Positions 54,301-63,328 of a stretch of 64,000 nucleotides of DNA are shown here, piece by piece. Numbering within the stretch: position 1 is the first letter of the stretch; every line of letters begins with the position of its first letter. The notes under the pieces were generated by a model, which worked only from the letters and a program-made list of their open reading frames with translations, did not search any database and was not told the DNA's origin. A program made the translations under genes and the position numbers. The DNA comes from DATIXJ01 sp963714795 (GTDB lineage Bacteria; Bacteroidota; Ignavibacteria; UBA10030; SZUA-254), in NCBI GenBank assembly GCA_963714795.1, contig CAVQPS010000009.1, forward strand, positions 186,001 through 250,000, written 5' to 3'.

Positions 54301-54901
54301 GTGGCGTAAAAATGCCGGCCCAGGTTGAACCACCATCGGTTGTGCGATAAACATAATCTCTATAAGAACTGATGGAAGCTCCAATATTTGCATTGGCGAA
54401 GGACAATCGATACGACGCTGTGTTGAGCGTGAGCGTCCATGTCGTCCCATGGTCGAATGTTTTAAATATTGCCCTGTCAGAACCGACAACCGCCCGATTT
54501 GAATCAAGAACTGAAATCCCATAAAAACCCAAAGGGAGGTTGTAGTATGAAATATTTTCCATCGTCCATGAAGCCCCGTCGTTGTTTGTGTACAGAACGT
54601 CTCCTGAACCGCCAACCATTCCGATATTTTTATCGAGAAAAGAGACTGCTCCTAAATTTGCATTAATGACGGTTCTGAGCTTTGTCCAGGTTGTCCCGCC
54701 ATCTGTTGTCTGCAACATAATTCCACCACTGCCGACGGCAATACCGGTAAGCGAATCAGTGAAACAGACGCTCCAAAGATCATTATTTGTTCCGCTCTTC
54801 TCGTATACCCAACATTGAGAAAAGCAGAATTGAAGTAAACAATAGTGAAGAATGAAAAGGCAAGCAGCGCGATGGGAAATATGGACAATTATGGATTTCA
54901 T
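51359..54901 (-). CDS. T9SS cargo: YCF48-like propeller, Fn3-like and SdrD B-like domains
   Basis: An 1,180-residue secreted protein. After the signal peptide (CLFILHYCLLQFCFSQ) come YCF48/Asp-box blades: LWSVCFTDSLTGIAVGSGG, MLQTTDGGTTWTKLRTVI, GNVFRSNDGGATWAQQ (residues about 30-310). A fibronectin-III-like part (YYWRVKVDFNDSTSTGWTGP) follows, then two SdrD B-like segments (SISGVLFNDINDDSLREAGE and SIEGTVYLDINKNGIRDNGE). After these is an LTxxxNLVSIPQ/GWNLLGS..GYWVHYS module and the sorting domain ALEQNYPNPFNPTTTLRYAL. The promoter at 54930-54958 fits a short leader. Likely a surface adhesin or matrix protein. Confidence 0.85.
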   Translation of the reverse strand: MKSIIVHISHRAACLFILHYCLLQFCFSQCWVYEKSGTNNDLWSVCFTDSLTGIAVGSGGIMLQTTDGGTTWTKLRTVINANLGAVSFLDKNIGMVGGSGDVLYTNNDGASWTMENISYYNLPLGFYGISVLDSNRAVVGSDRAIFKTFDHGTTWTLTLNTASYRLSFANANIGASISSYRDYVYRTTDGGSTWAGIFTPQAFTGVSTPDSNSIIVVTMEGNVFRSNDGGATWAQQNVTMPTGENNVSFADSLHGVIVSSDGPAFITGDGGSTWTPMKTPSTYIPTLANYVGYSEVTYAGNNSAIAVGQHGTIIKMVDNCSQVLAPSSPLSGASHQLLTQLKPGQFSVALRWDFPAFVDIISRRVQAGTDSSFNSGLVLDTNLVSGMYAPGPNAVTLLNVLPKKTYYWRVKVDFNDSTSTGWTGPWVFTTAGASISGVLFNDINDDSLREAGEPGLANWRADISGKIQESMYTDSNGVYSFGGLDSGTYIVTQEIPPVWRRTSPSFTSYSLTPGVGDSITGIDFGDAYPWNSIEGTVYLDINKNGIRDNGEPGLGHWVVTLIGVDSSAMTQSDSIGQYTFNHVNPGTNTVELTAQPSFEQETPEFGQGYSIDVETYGDRYSGFDFGVLKIPLRVKVPLTVYDNTLVNRRDIWFGIRPGATYGIWGVDPKASNVDFSEGEFEIPPQTPGLFDARFQDPHGGLTRFGYGSWTDMRNFVSTTQSDTFLVTFAPGYYFNGNYPMTIQWALSDIRNAFPTVSPVLTDPRGNRISMWNGSGDTARAIISDSTISYVYITTQSPNFPAVAARQWNLVSIPQNIPNDYINNIFTTADSSAISYVTGTGYIKQDTLLPGKGYWVHYSAFIDSLQPIPLARLHDTVNLRAGWNLLGSLSSPLIVAGITTIPSGSISSEFFAYNKGYSVTDTLLPTQGYWIKASQAAGMILNALGTAAVRKTVAGNEILKTSDALLFSDNAGNMERLYCRAVSAGDKNTVADLYEAPPLPPEGVFDVRFSSNRILETVVEQQTGTLPVMMQGAEYPITVSWQANSNSVSASIVIDGKEIPLNGKTDVQIVSPGSSISLKLSGMPAVPSAFALEQNYPNPFNPTTTLRYALPTDSKVTLKVYNVLGQVVATLVNGVVGAGYQSARWNANTVASGIYFYRIDATSLRSTGNTFTQVKKMVLVK

Positions 54902-54929
54902 GATTCATGAGAAAGCATTCCTCTATAAA

Positions 54930-54958
54930 AAGATACAAAAATAGGCTTAGGTTGTCAA
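54930..54958 (-). promoter_or_regulatory. Promoter of the SdrD-like cargo gene
   Basis: TTGACA (54958-54953) and TATCTT (54935-54930), 17-nt spacer on the minus strand, about 30 nt before the ATG. Confidence 0.5.
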
Positions 54959-55009
54959 TCTCTTGCAACCACCTAATTATAGAGTTACCGACTTATTTTG
55001 ACCGCTTCA

Positions 55010-55040
55010 AAATCTATGGATTGTACACGTATCAGGCCGT
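55010..55040. repeat. Fragment matching the left flank of tRNA-end repeat copy 2
   Basis: AAAATCTATGGATTGTACAC followed by GTATCAGGCC resembles 25494-25524 (AAAATCTATGTGTAGTACAC and GTGTCGGGCC). It lies in the 556-bp gap 54902-55458. Confidence 0.5.
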
Positions 55041-55131
55041 ACCTCCGTGAGTCCGGATTTGCTCCTTAACAGGCGGTTTTCAAACAACGATTGTAATTTC
55101 AACGGGATTGATTTGCATGGAAATTACCTAG

Positions 55132-55302
55132 GAGCCGGGAGACAAAATTACATTGACGGTCTTTCAGAACGATCGATTGAGAAACATTGCCATAACGCTC
55201 GGAGCCGCGCCGAAGACTAATTACAAAGTTCTGCAGGTCGGTAATCCTACGGAACTCCAGAAAGCAATCTTCGAAGGGTGGCTTGGAACGAAGTGGAAAT
55301 AA
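55132..55302 (+). pseudogene. C-terminal remnant of an M61-like PDZ peptidase
   Basis: An open plus-strand frame reads EPGDKITLTVFQNDRLRNIA, then ITLGAAPKTNYKVLQVGNPT and ELQKAIFEGWLGTKWK, then stop. This resembles the PDZ end of M61 glycyl-aminopeptidase-like proteins. Just upstream, another frame gives NGIDLHGNYLG, which would join after a one-base shift at about 55131. No start or catalytic domain is present, so it is a decayed fragment in the accessory region. Confidence 0.45.
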
Positions 55303-55397
55303 TGGGAAACGGATAATACGTATTGCCGTCTCAAATGCTCTTTGGAAATTTGTGAAGATAGAGTTTCCTTTACAAACGGTACGAAAGCCTTACAAAG

Positions 55398-55434
55398 AAA
55401 ATCCCAACCAGAATATTTCTTGATCGGGATTTCC
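55398..55434 (-). terminator. Terminator of the sialidase-like cargo gene
   Basis: On the minus strand AATCCCGATCA pairs with TGGTTGGGATT over 11 bp with G-T/T-G wobbles, followed by TTCTTTG. Confidence 0.65.
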
Positions 55435-55458
55435 TTAAAAATTTTTATGCGTATCCGG

Positions 55459-57712
55459 TTATTTCACAACCAACATCTTTCTTACTTGCGTGAAGGTCTT
55501 GCTCGGATTGCCGATGCTCGCCGCTTCAAAACGATAAAAATAAACTTCCGATGCGATACTTGCCGCATTCCATTCAACAGATTGATAACCGGCACTCATA
55601 TCTCCGTCAACAAGAGTTGCAACTACTTGTCCGAGTAAATTATAAATCTTCAATATGACTCTACTATCCGTTGGTAAGGCAAACCTGATTGTTGTGGTCG
55701 GGTTAAAAGGCTCGGGATAGTTCTGATCAAGTGCAAATTCTTTTGGCAAATCAATCTGTGCAATATCCTGATCCGGGGGTAGTGGCGGTAGTTCACTCGT
55801 TGAGACGATCCTGATACGGGCGGTTTTTGAGTTCTTTGTCAGAGACGCACTGCTGCCTGTTGACAAAATAAGAATTCCATTTTGGTCAGTTTTGACCCAA
55901 TATCCTTTGCCCGGATAAATTGTGTCCGAAGTTATATACGTTCCATTATAACCGAAGAATTTACTCGTTGTGATACCCGGAGGGCTGCTTGTAATGCTTC
56001 CGATCGGCAAAGAATTCGAAACTGACCCAATCATATTCCACCCTTGTTGTACAGCCGTTGTCTCTGATAAAAACTGAGATCCGGTGAAAGAGATAGTTCC
56101 CGGAGCTGCGAACTTTACCCAGTATCCGACGCCGGGTGCAAGAGTGTCCTTTTGTACATAGCTGTTTCCGTTATACAAAAACGCTTGCGACGTAGCAGCC
56201 GGGAAAAGAGATGTCTTGGAAGAATCGGTGACAAACATCGGCAGCGAAATCATGTTCCACTTTGCATTGACAGAAATTGATCTCTCATTTGTGGCTGCAC
56301 TTTCGTTGATGTGACCGTAGTAAACGTCTTGCTCGCCATTGAATGTTGCCGCCCACGCAAGATGCGCGCCATTATTATCGGAGATCATGTGATAGTAATC
56401 TCCCATCTTATTCTGTTGTGGCCAGCCTAAATGTGGGTCGAATGCTTGCGAGAGACGCTCATTCGGCGACCATGTGACACCGCCATTGATCGAGAAAGAA
56501 TAATACAACGACGAAAGCACCGTTCCGGGATTATCGCGTGTATCAAGCCATACCACGTCGATTCTTCCGTTGGGGGCGACCGACATCGTGCCGAACCATT
56601 GATAGTTTGTCGTGCTCGTATCATCATTCACCCGAACCGGCGAACTCCACGTCAAGCCCCCATCACTGCTTCGCGCGAACATAACATCCAACGGGTCCGC
56701 AACGGAATTACGTTCCACCGAACACAACAGATAAACAGAACCGTGAAAAGGCCCGGTCGAATTGTCGACGGCTATCCATGCTTGTCCGCCCAACCCTCCG
56801 GGATTTGGACTGGCACCATCTGCGATACTCCCGTCTAAACTTACTGGGGTTACGGCATCCCAGGAAACGGACGCGCTCGAATCTTTTGCCGTTGAAGATA
56901 TTCCTACCAGAAAACTCGTATCTCCCCATCCACCGACATACAACGTACCGGTCTGGCTGATTGCTTCTGTTCCCCAAAATGGACTGCCGGGAATTTCGGT
57001 ACAGTCTTCGAAACTTTCGCCTTGATCAGCGGAGCGCGTAAAAAACCCCGGAAGACAAGTGCTATATGCGCTGGTCCAAAAAGCATACTGATTTCCCTTG
57101 CCGGCGCTATTGGTTTTGTCGACAACCATCCACTGCTTGTCGCCCCCGTGTGCGAAAGTTCCTCCATCCCAAAAAAACCCGCCAAAAACAAAACTCGACT
57201 TGTAGACATAACATGTAAAATCTTCCTCTAAACTATTATAATAGAAGTTTCCTTCCGCATCGGCGCTGAGTACGGGATCGGAATGGAAAACCCCCGGGTC
57301 AATGACTCCGGGAAACCACCACTTCTGGCCGCCATCAGTGGTATATCCATAGCCTGCCTGGCGGAAGTTGCTCGAAACGGTGCTAAATTGTCGCCAGCCC
57401 ATTACCATATTATTGGGATTGGTCGGATCGATGGCAATGGAAGGTTCATTTGCGGCATCGCCGAGAATATTCTGGCCGTCCGGTGAAACATTGACCTGGG
57501 TCATAAAAAATCTTGACGTTGAAAGCTCGGTACGGCGGAGAAAAACGCTGGCTCGAACTCGGTACCGCTATATACTTTCCATCTAAGAATTCAAGCCGTT
57601 TCCGATGAACTTGAGAAGTGTGTTTCACTTGTCCGGTTTTGTCCTGCGCTGATAATTGTGAGGATGAGAGAAACAGAAGGAGCGAAGTGATGCTGATTAT
57701 GGTTTTTATCAT
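55459..57712 (-). CDS. T9SS cargo: sialidase-like BNR propeller, frameshifted near the N-terminus
   Basis: The main frame (57504-55459, 681 residues) lacks a signal peptide and starts abruptly with MTQVNVSPDGQNILGDAANE. Another frame from 57712 encodes a signal peptide (MIKTIISITSLLLFLSSSQL) and continues to AFNVKIFYDP. Removing one T from the six-T run at about 57506-57511 joins them as FNVKIFMTQVNVS. The mature part has Asp-box blades (YTTDGGQKWW, ARSSDGGLTWSSPVRV, YSFSINGGVTWS), NLLG-type GYWVK modules (WNMIGSVSNSLP, KGYWVKTDQNG) and the sorting domain FALDQNYPEPFNPTTTIRFA, with PEPFNP instead of PNPFNP. A BNR-type sialidase activity is possible but not shown. Confidence 0.8.
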
Positions 57713-57819
57713 ACTTCATCCAAATAACTGTTTTTCGATACTGAGACAGTTGCACTGCCACCAGTTGTTCATGAATAATAAGTTAGTATTTCATCAAAAT
57801 CAAGATATGATCCCCAAAA

Positions 57820-57860
57820 ATGAAAAAATAAAAAACCCCAATCGTTTAATGATTGGGGCT
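57820..57860 (-). terminator. Terminator of the metzincin cargo gene
   Basis: On the minus strand CCCCAATC pairs with GATTGGGG (arms 57851-57858 and 57836-57843), followed by TTTTTTATTTTTT. Confidence 0.85.
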
Positions 57861-57885
57861 CTATACATTCCTTTTTTTTGGAAAA

Positions 57886-60800
57886 TTATTTGATCAACAA
57901 CATCTTCTTTACCTGTGTAAACCTCTTCACAGGATAGCTGATACTCGTTGCTTCAATCCGGTAGAAGTAAATTCCCGATGCGAAGTTGTTTGCATTCCAA
58001 TGAGCAGATCGATAGCCTGCATTCATGACACCATCGGCAAGTGTTGCCACAACTTGCCCGAGCACATTGTAAATTTTCAGGCTGACATTGCTGGCTACCG
58101 GGAGTTGATACTCAATTGTGGTGCGCGGATTGAACGGGTTCGGATAATTCTGCTGCAATTTGAACTCCATCGGCAACGGAGATTTTTTCGTATGGACAGC
58201 GGTAAGAATACCGCTTCCCAGTCCGCCTCCGCTGTTGAGCCGCTGGGCATAGATATGCCTGCCGTAATCGGAGCCGGAGCCACTGAACATAACAATTGCT
58301 CCACCCCCGTTATCTGCCACTCCCCGAATTTCGCTGTTCTGCTGGTATGGTCCGTTATTGATCGGGATACCGGACGCAGACCAGGACAACACCCCGGTAG
58401 AGTCTATATACTGTGCGAGGTTTTCGTTCTTTGATGCCGGATAGCAGGCAAGTACCTGACGCGCATTGGTGCCCAGCAGGCACCAGGGTACAGAAGAAAT
58501 GGAAATTGCCGAAACCGAAGCGATGCGAATTCCGCCGAGGGGCCAACGAACAGTGCCCGCTGTATCGAGCCGCTGTATCATGAGATTGCCTGAACGGCCG
58601 TATTGATCCGTGTAGTTAAACCATCCTATCGTAATATTCCCACGATCATCCAGAACAATATTGTAATTCGCCGTACCGCTCTTTGCAGTATCGATCGGCA
58701 CACCGCCAAGCGGCCAGCGGAGAGAGCCGTCCAGCATCAGTCGCTGGAAACAGGCTTTCGACTTCTGGTAGTAATTCGCTGAATCAGTAAATGCAATAAC
58801 CGCACCGCCATTTTTGTCTTCAATGAAATTAGCTGAGCCAGCACCCTGCCGAGTCAACTGGACGCCGGCCGTGCCCCAGGGTAAAGCGCCCGCCCCATCG
58901 ACGCGGGTTGCGTACCATGTCCAGAATCCAACGTAATTCACGGTGACAAGAGTATACCAGAAGGCAATAGCCCCGCCCCGACCATCGCTGATCAGCGTAG
59001 TGTACAAACCGTTGGCCACGCCCGGCAGGAGGAGCACACCGTTATCGGCCCATTGCCTCGCGCCGGTTGAATCGATGTGTTGTGCATGGTAACCGTCGGA
59101 CTGATACCATGTAATGATCGCTCCGCCATGCCCGTCGCTGACCGACATTGGATAGAGCCATGTCGAAAAAGTAGTGTCAGTAGTGACGGGAACACCGTAT
59201 GTTCTCCATTGTTCACGCCCATAGCTATCGATGTGCTGGGCATAAATACCATGCCAATGGTGGGGAAGACGCTGATCTTCCCATGTAATGATCGCTCCGT
59301 TTTTTCCATCCGATACAATGCTCGGCAACCATGCTGCTTTCTCTCCGTGAGAAACCGATATGCCGTCGTTATCCCAGAGGATTCTGCCCAGCGAATCAAT
59401 CCGCTGTGCGCGAATATCCCAGGCACTATCATTGCCCTGGTCCCAGACATGCATCCATGTAATAATGGCGCCGCCATCGCCGTTCCCAATCATTTGCTCG
59501 TACCAATCGGAATAATAACCGGTCGCGAGGCGGGTACAACTTGATGTATCCTGCGACCATTGACTTAGCGGTGCAACAATCCCATACGGTTGAAGACTCT
59601 GCAGGTGTGAGTATCGAGCTGAATCCATCTCGTCTTCCGAAGTATCGGCATTCGACTTCGCCAAGGATCTCGTTCCGGCTTCCAAAGTAAAGAGTGTTCG
59701 GACAGGATAGCGGAGATTGGGCCAATCGGCATATCCCTGAAGTACCGTACCCATGCCATGGTCGCCTTCAAACCAGTTGATATCGACAGCTTCCTTTGCA
59801 TATCCCGATGAATCGTTATCACCATTCCAATCCACTGCAACTCCGGGTGCAAGTGTTGCATAACCGTACGCGAATTCTGATCTACTGTATGGTACAATGA
59901 CAATTGGATAATCTCCCGGCTGCGGATTCAATCCAACTGCTTCATTGAGATGTGCCTTATTGAGCGCCGGTAGTGCGACGGGTGAATAAACAAGTGCCCA
60001 ACTTCCGGGTCGCTGGAAACCCAGTGGGAACTGCCACGTATAGTTCATCACACTATAGTAGTTCGGTTTATTGGTGGTATCGTCGATCCCGCCGTGGTGA
60101 AGACCGAGAGTGTGTCCTAACTCGTGCATGAATGTACCTGCCTGCATATCCTTGGTCCCGCCGGGTACCGCTACGCCGGATACGGTTTCATTCCATCCAG
60201 GGGCGCCGAGGGTAACCATAAAATCACGAGAGGGTTTTCCATCCGCCAGCCCTGAAAGCCCTTTGGTGCCGAATTGGTTTGCAAAGATACAGTATCTGTA
60301 TACAAGCTCCTTTGCCTTCAGGATGTTGAATGCATTGGGGTCGCTCCGCTCTTTAGACGTACCGAAATTCGCCGCCTTAATCTGGGCAAATCTCGTCCAG
60401 GGAAGATACGGAAACGCTTCCGACGGAATTGCTGTTTCGGTGGAATCGAACTGGGCATGGAGATTAATGCCGTCATCCCCATCGGGGTTATTCACGTATT
60501 TGTTCGGTACACTGTGAAATGCCTGTTCAACGTTTTTGAGTGCCTCCGGATGCGTCAGAAATCCCTGCATCCGGTCGACCTCAACGAAGATGTCTTTATG
60601 GAAAGGATTGGCATTCATCGACCAGAGGTCCAGATCGATCTTTCCATCGCAATTCCAGTCGATGCCGCCCCCCTTTTGTTCCCAGATATCAAGAAGACCG
60701 TCTCCATCCGAATCGAGCATTTTAAGTGTCCGCGAAAAGGCAGACGTACTTCCGTTGGTTATATCGGTTGCAGTCGCGGTGATATAATCGGTCGGTGTAA

Positions 60801-62919
60801 AAGCACCAAGAACCAGAATATCGAATGTTGCGGAACCGGTTTCGTCGCAGTACACCATTCCCTTCCCGATCCAAGTCTCCCCATCGCCGAACCACGACGG
60901 ATTGCAGGTATCGCTCTTGTAGAAGTCGAGCCGGTATCCGCCGTTGGGGGCACCGTTCATTCTTCCAAACATCGATGCGGAAATCGGATAATCGAATGTG
61001 ATCGAATCGAGGATCGGAAAATTTTGTCCGTCATTTGCGCCGGTGTCGACATCGGCTGAATCGTTCGGCGTAAACCAGCGCGGAGCAAGATCGATCCCCA
61101 AACCGGAATTAAGATAGATTGAATTACGCCAGAGAGGATTTCCGTCTCCGGTCGAATCAAATATCCCTGCCCCATAATTATAGGCAATCGTGTTCCCATC
61201 GTCAGGACCATCTCCGCCAATCGTATCGTTCGACGCCATCAGGAATACACCGTCCATATAATTACCCCAGTCCGGCTTGGGATCCGTTGGGCTGATACCG
61301 ATATAATTGCTGCGCACGACATTCCCGGTTGCGGATTCCCCTTGAATGGCAATCCCATTCATTTCATTTCCTGAGATATAGTTTCTTGCGAGGGAGTCAC
61401 TGCCGCCGATGATGTTGCCGGGGGCATTTTCAATGAAAACCCCATTCCCAATATTTCCCCCGCCCGTGGTGCCTTTTGAAGGCCCGATAGAATTCCCTTC
61501 GACCCGGTTACGGGAGGCAAAAATCCCGGTAATACTGATGCCATCGGTTGCGTTCAGCGTAATGATGTTCCCTGCGCCCGATGAGCGACCACCGATGATA
61601 TTGTTCGGTGCATTCTCGATAGACACGCCAATCAAATTACCGGAAGCATCGTAAAAGCTTGATCCGATTTTTACCGGTCCGCCGATGCAATTCCCCCGGA
61701 TGACATTTCCGGTTGCCGTCGTGCCATGAATTCGAATTCCCGCTTTCGCGTTGCCGGCGATAAGATTCCTCCCCAGACCGGTCGTATCTCCGATTTGAAC
61801 ATTCTGCGCGCCATAGACAAAAATCCCGGCATCATGATTCCCCCGTGTGACGTAACCGCCGAGGACATAACCGATTGCATTACCTCTGATGACAGTATTA
61901 TGCGCGTTCGAATCCACTGCAATACCGGGCCAGGCGTTATCCGCGATAACATTTGTCGCGATCGATAAATCTCCTCCGATGGTATCATTGGCAGCATCAG
62001 TGTATATTCCGTTGGCAAGATTTCCCAGCGTGTCCCACGTCGTCGCGCTGATACCGATATAATTCCCCTCGATTTTATTTCCGCCCGTCGAACCGGGAGA
62101 GATCTGTATCCCGCAGTAGTTATTTCCCGATATCACATTGCGCCCCGCCGGCGTGACGTCGCCGATGAGATTGCCGGACGATGTTCCGAAGATTCCGATA
62201 CCGGAGCCGCCGTTCGGACGTGCGGTGTCACCGGTAGCGTTGGTGCCGATGTAGTTACCCTGAATGACATTCCCGCCAACAGAGTCCAACACGATTCCAA
62301 ATCCGTTGACCATCCCATTGGCAACAAAATTATTAATGATAAGCCCTCTCACCACGCTGTTACCGGCTTTGATCAGTAATCCATTTGCACCCGGACCGGC
62401 TAAGCTACCGTCTATTTCAACAATGGGTTTGCCAGCGTACCCCGATTGCGTCGTTCCATCGATCACGACCGGATCGATGATCGTCGGAAGTGCAGAACTT
62501 GGAGTAATGGTCAGTATTCCGCTTGCCGGAATGGCAAAGACGATTTCGTCAAGCCCCGGATTCGCATTGGCATCGAGAATTGCCTTACGCAACGATCCAT
62601 CTCCTGCATCCTGAGTCGTGGTGACAGTGTACACCATACCGCTGACATGGTATGGTTGTACCTTGATCGCACTCGGCAAAGCAGGCACCACCGAATGTTG
62701 TGTGGAATTATTCTTGACTTTAAAATGATGTATTCGTCCGGGCACATTGACATGACCTTGATTCGAAGGCAGAGGACGAAGTGAGACAGCTTGGTATTGA
62801 CCGGGGTGTTCCTGCGCAGCGCTGAGAACAGCAGAGAGAGATATCAGCTGCAGTACAAACGGTAAAAGCACCAGAACTGCGAGGATGAGAAGTCCTCGAA
62901 CTAATATGCGGGTCTTCAT
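57886..62919 (-). CDS. Giant T9SS cargo: parallel beta-helix, metzincin-type protease and C-terminal repeats
   Basis: A 1,677-residue secreted protein, AGGGAA before ATG. After the signal peptide (LLILAVLVLLPFVLQLISLS) comes a CSLREA-like segment, VTTTQDAGDGSLRKAILDAN, then about 450 residues of right-handed beta-helix repeats such as NVIQGNYIGTNATGDT and NVISGNNYCGIQISPGSTGG. A calcium-type DSDGDGLLDIWEQ precedes the protease region with HELGHTLGLHHGG (HExxHxxGxxH, about residue 931) and the Met-turn SVMNYTW. Next are several Trp/Gly repeats (AIITWMHVWDQG, AIITWEDQRL, AIITWYQSDG) and the sorting domain FKLQQNYPNPFNPRTTIEYQ. It is a plausible cell-surface polysaccharide-binding metalloprotease. 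The promoter is at 63058-63086. Confidence 0.88.
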   Translation of the reverse strand: MKTRILVRGLLILAVLVLLPFVLQLISLSAVLSAAQEHPGQYQAVSLRPLPSNQGHVNVPGRIHHFKVKNNSTQHSVVPALPSAIKVQPYHVSGMVYTVTTTQDAGDGSLRKAILDANANPGLDEIVFAIPASGILTITPSSALPTIIDPVVIDGTTQSGYAGKPIVEIDGSLAGPGANGLLIKAGNSVVRGLIINNFVANGMVNGFGIVLDSVGGNVIQGNYIGTNATGDTARPNGGSGIGIFGTSSGNLIGDVTPAGRNVISGNNYCGIQISPGSTGGNKIEGNYIGISATTWDTLGNLANGIYTDAANDTIGGDLSIATNVIADNAWPGIAVDSNAHNTVIRGNAIGYVLGGYVTRGNHDAGIFVYGAQNVQIGDTTGLGRNLIAGNAKAGIRIHGTTATGNVIRGNCIGGPVKIGSSFYDASGNLIGVSIENAPNNIIGGRSSGAGNIITLNATDGISITGIFASRNRVEGNSIGPSKGTTGGGNIGNGVFIENAPGNIIGGSDSLARNYISGNEMNGIAIQGESATGNVVRSNYIGISPTDPKPDWGNYMDGVFLMASNDTIGGDGPDDGNTIAYNYGAGIFDSTGDGNPLWRNSIYLNSGLGIDLAPRWFTPNDSADVDTGANDGQNFPILDSITFDYPISASMFGRMNGAPNGGYRLDFYKSDTCNPSWFGDGETWIGKGMVYCDETGSATFDILVLGAFTPTDYITATATDITNGSTSAFSRTLKMLDSDGDGLLDIWEQKGGGIDWNCDGKIDLDLWSMNANPFHKDIFVEVDRMQGFLTHPEALKNVEQAFHSVPNKYVNNPDGDDGINLHAQFDSTETAIPSEAFPYLPWTRFAQIKAANFGTSKERSDPNAFNILKAKELVYRYCIFANQFGTKGLSGLADGKPSRDFMVTLGAPGWNETVSGVAVPGGTKDMQAGTFMHELGHTLGLHHGGIDDTTNKPNYYSVMNYTWQFPLGFQRPGSWALVYSPVALPALNKAHLNEAVGLNPQPGDYPIVIVPYSRSEFAYGYATLAPGVAVDWNGDNDSSGYAKEAVDINWFEGDHGMGTVLQGYADWPNLRYPVRTLFTLEAGTRSLAKSNADTSEDEMDSARYSHLQSLQPYGIVAPLSQWSQDTSSCTRLATGYYSDWYEQMIGNGDGGAIITWMHVWDQGNDSAWDIRAQRIDSLGRILWDNDGISVSHGEKAAWLPSIVSDGKNGAIITWEDQRLPHHWHGIYAQHIDSYGREQWRTYGVPVTTDTTFSTWLYPMSVSDGHGGAIITWYQSDGYHAQHIDSTGARQWADNGVLLLPGVANGLYTTLISDGRGGAIAFWYTLVTVNYVGFWTWYATRVDGAGALPWGTAGVQLTRQGAGSANFIEDKNGGAVIAFTDSANYYQKSKACFQRLMLDGSLRWPLGGVPIDTAKSGTANYNIVLDDRGNITIGWFNYTDQYGRSGNLMIQRLDTAGTVRWPLGGIRIASVSAISISSVPWCLLGTNARQVLACYPASKNENLAQYIDSTGVLSWSASGIPINNGPYQQNSEIRGVADNGGGAIVMFSGSGSDYGRHIYAQRLNSGGGLGSGILTAVHTKKSPLPMEFKLQQNYPNPFNPRTTIEYQLPVASNVSLKIYNVLGQVVATLADGVMNAGYRSAHWNANNFASGIYFYRIEATSISYPVKRFTQVKKMLLIK

Positions 62920-63010
62920 AAATTCCCTTTCATGAACTATCAGAAACGCAATTATCGTTACTGTGAATGAGAAAAAGAGAAAAGAACGAAGTGGGAGAAA
63001 AGTTACGGTA

Positions 63011-63039
63011 CTAACCTCAAAACTCCTACCGGAGATTAG
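63011..63039 (-). promoter_or_regulatory. Leader hairpin C
   Basis: CTAA (63036-63039) and TTAG close a hairpin holding CTCC-GGTA-GGAG and GTTTTGAG; the T-tail is weak. It lies about 95 nt upstream of the metzincin gene and shares the GTAGGAGTTTTGAG core with hairpins A and B. Confidence 0.4.
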
Positions 63040-63057
63040 CTGCCTGATGATGCGGGA

Positions 63058-63086
63058 AATATAACGAGAGATTTATTAACTGTCAA
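63058..63086 (-). promoter_or_regulatory. Promoter of the metzincin cargo gene
   Basis: TTGACA (63086-63081) and TATATT (63063-63058) with 17-nt spacer on the minus strand; the leader is about 130 nt. The gap 62920-63328 holds this, hairpin C and the terminator at 63263. Confidence 0.65.
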
Positions 63087-63262
63087 TCGTAGTGGAAAAA
63101 TATCCGGAAACAATGAGACTGTTATGAATCAGCTCAAAAAAAACTCCAAAATGAATGGGAAAAGGGAAAAGATTGTTCATAATATGTACTATCCGATTGC
63201 CAGACAATCATCCTCTTGAGATTCAGGCGTTGAAGATAGAATGTCCATAATACGAAAGCTTT

Positions 63263-63303
63263 AGAAAAAATCCCGGCCAGAGCATTTCCTGACCGGGATT
63301 TTC
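63263..63303 (-). terminator. Terminator of the last cargo gene
   Basis: On the minus strand ATCCCGGTCAG pairs with CTGGCCGGGAT over 11 bp (wobbles included) and TTTTTTC follows. Confidence 0.8.
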
Positions 63304-63328
63304 ATTTCCAACTTTTATCTATGCCCGG

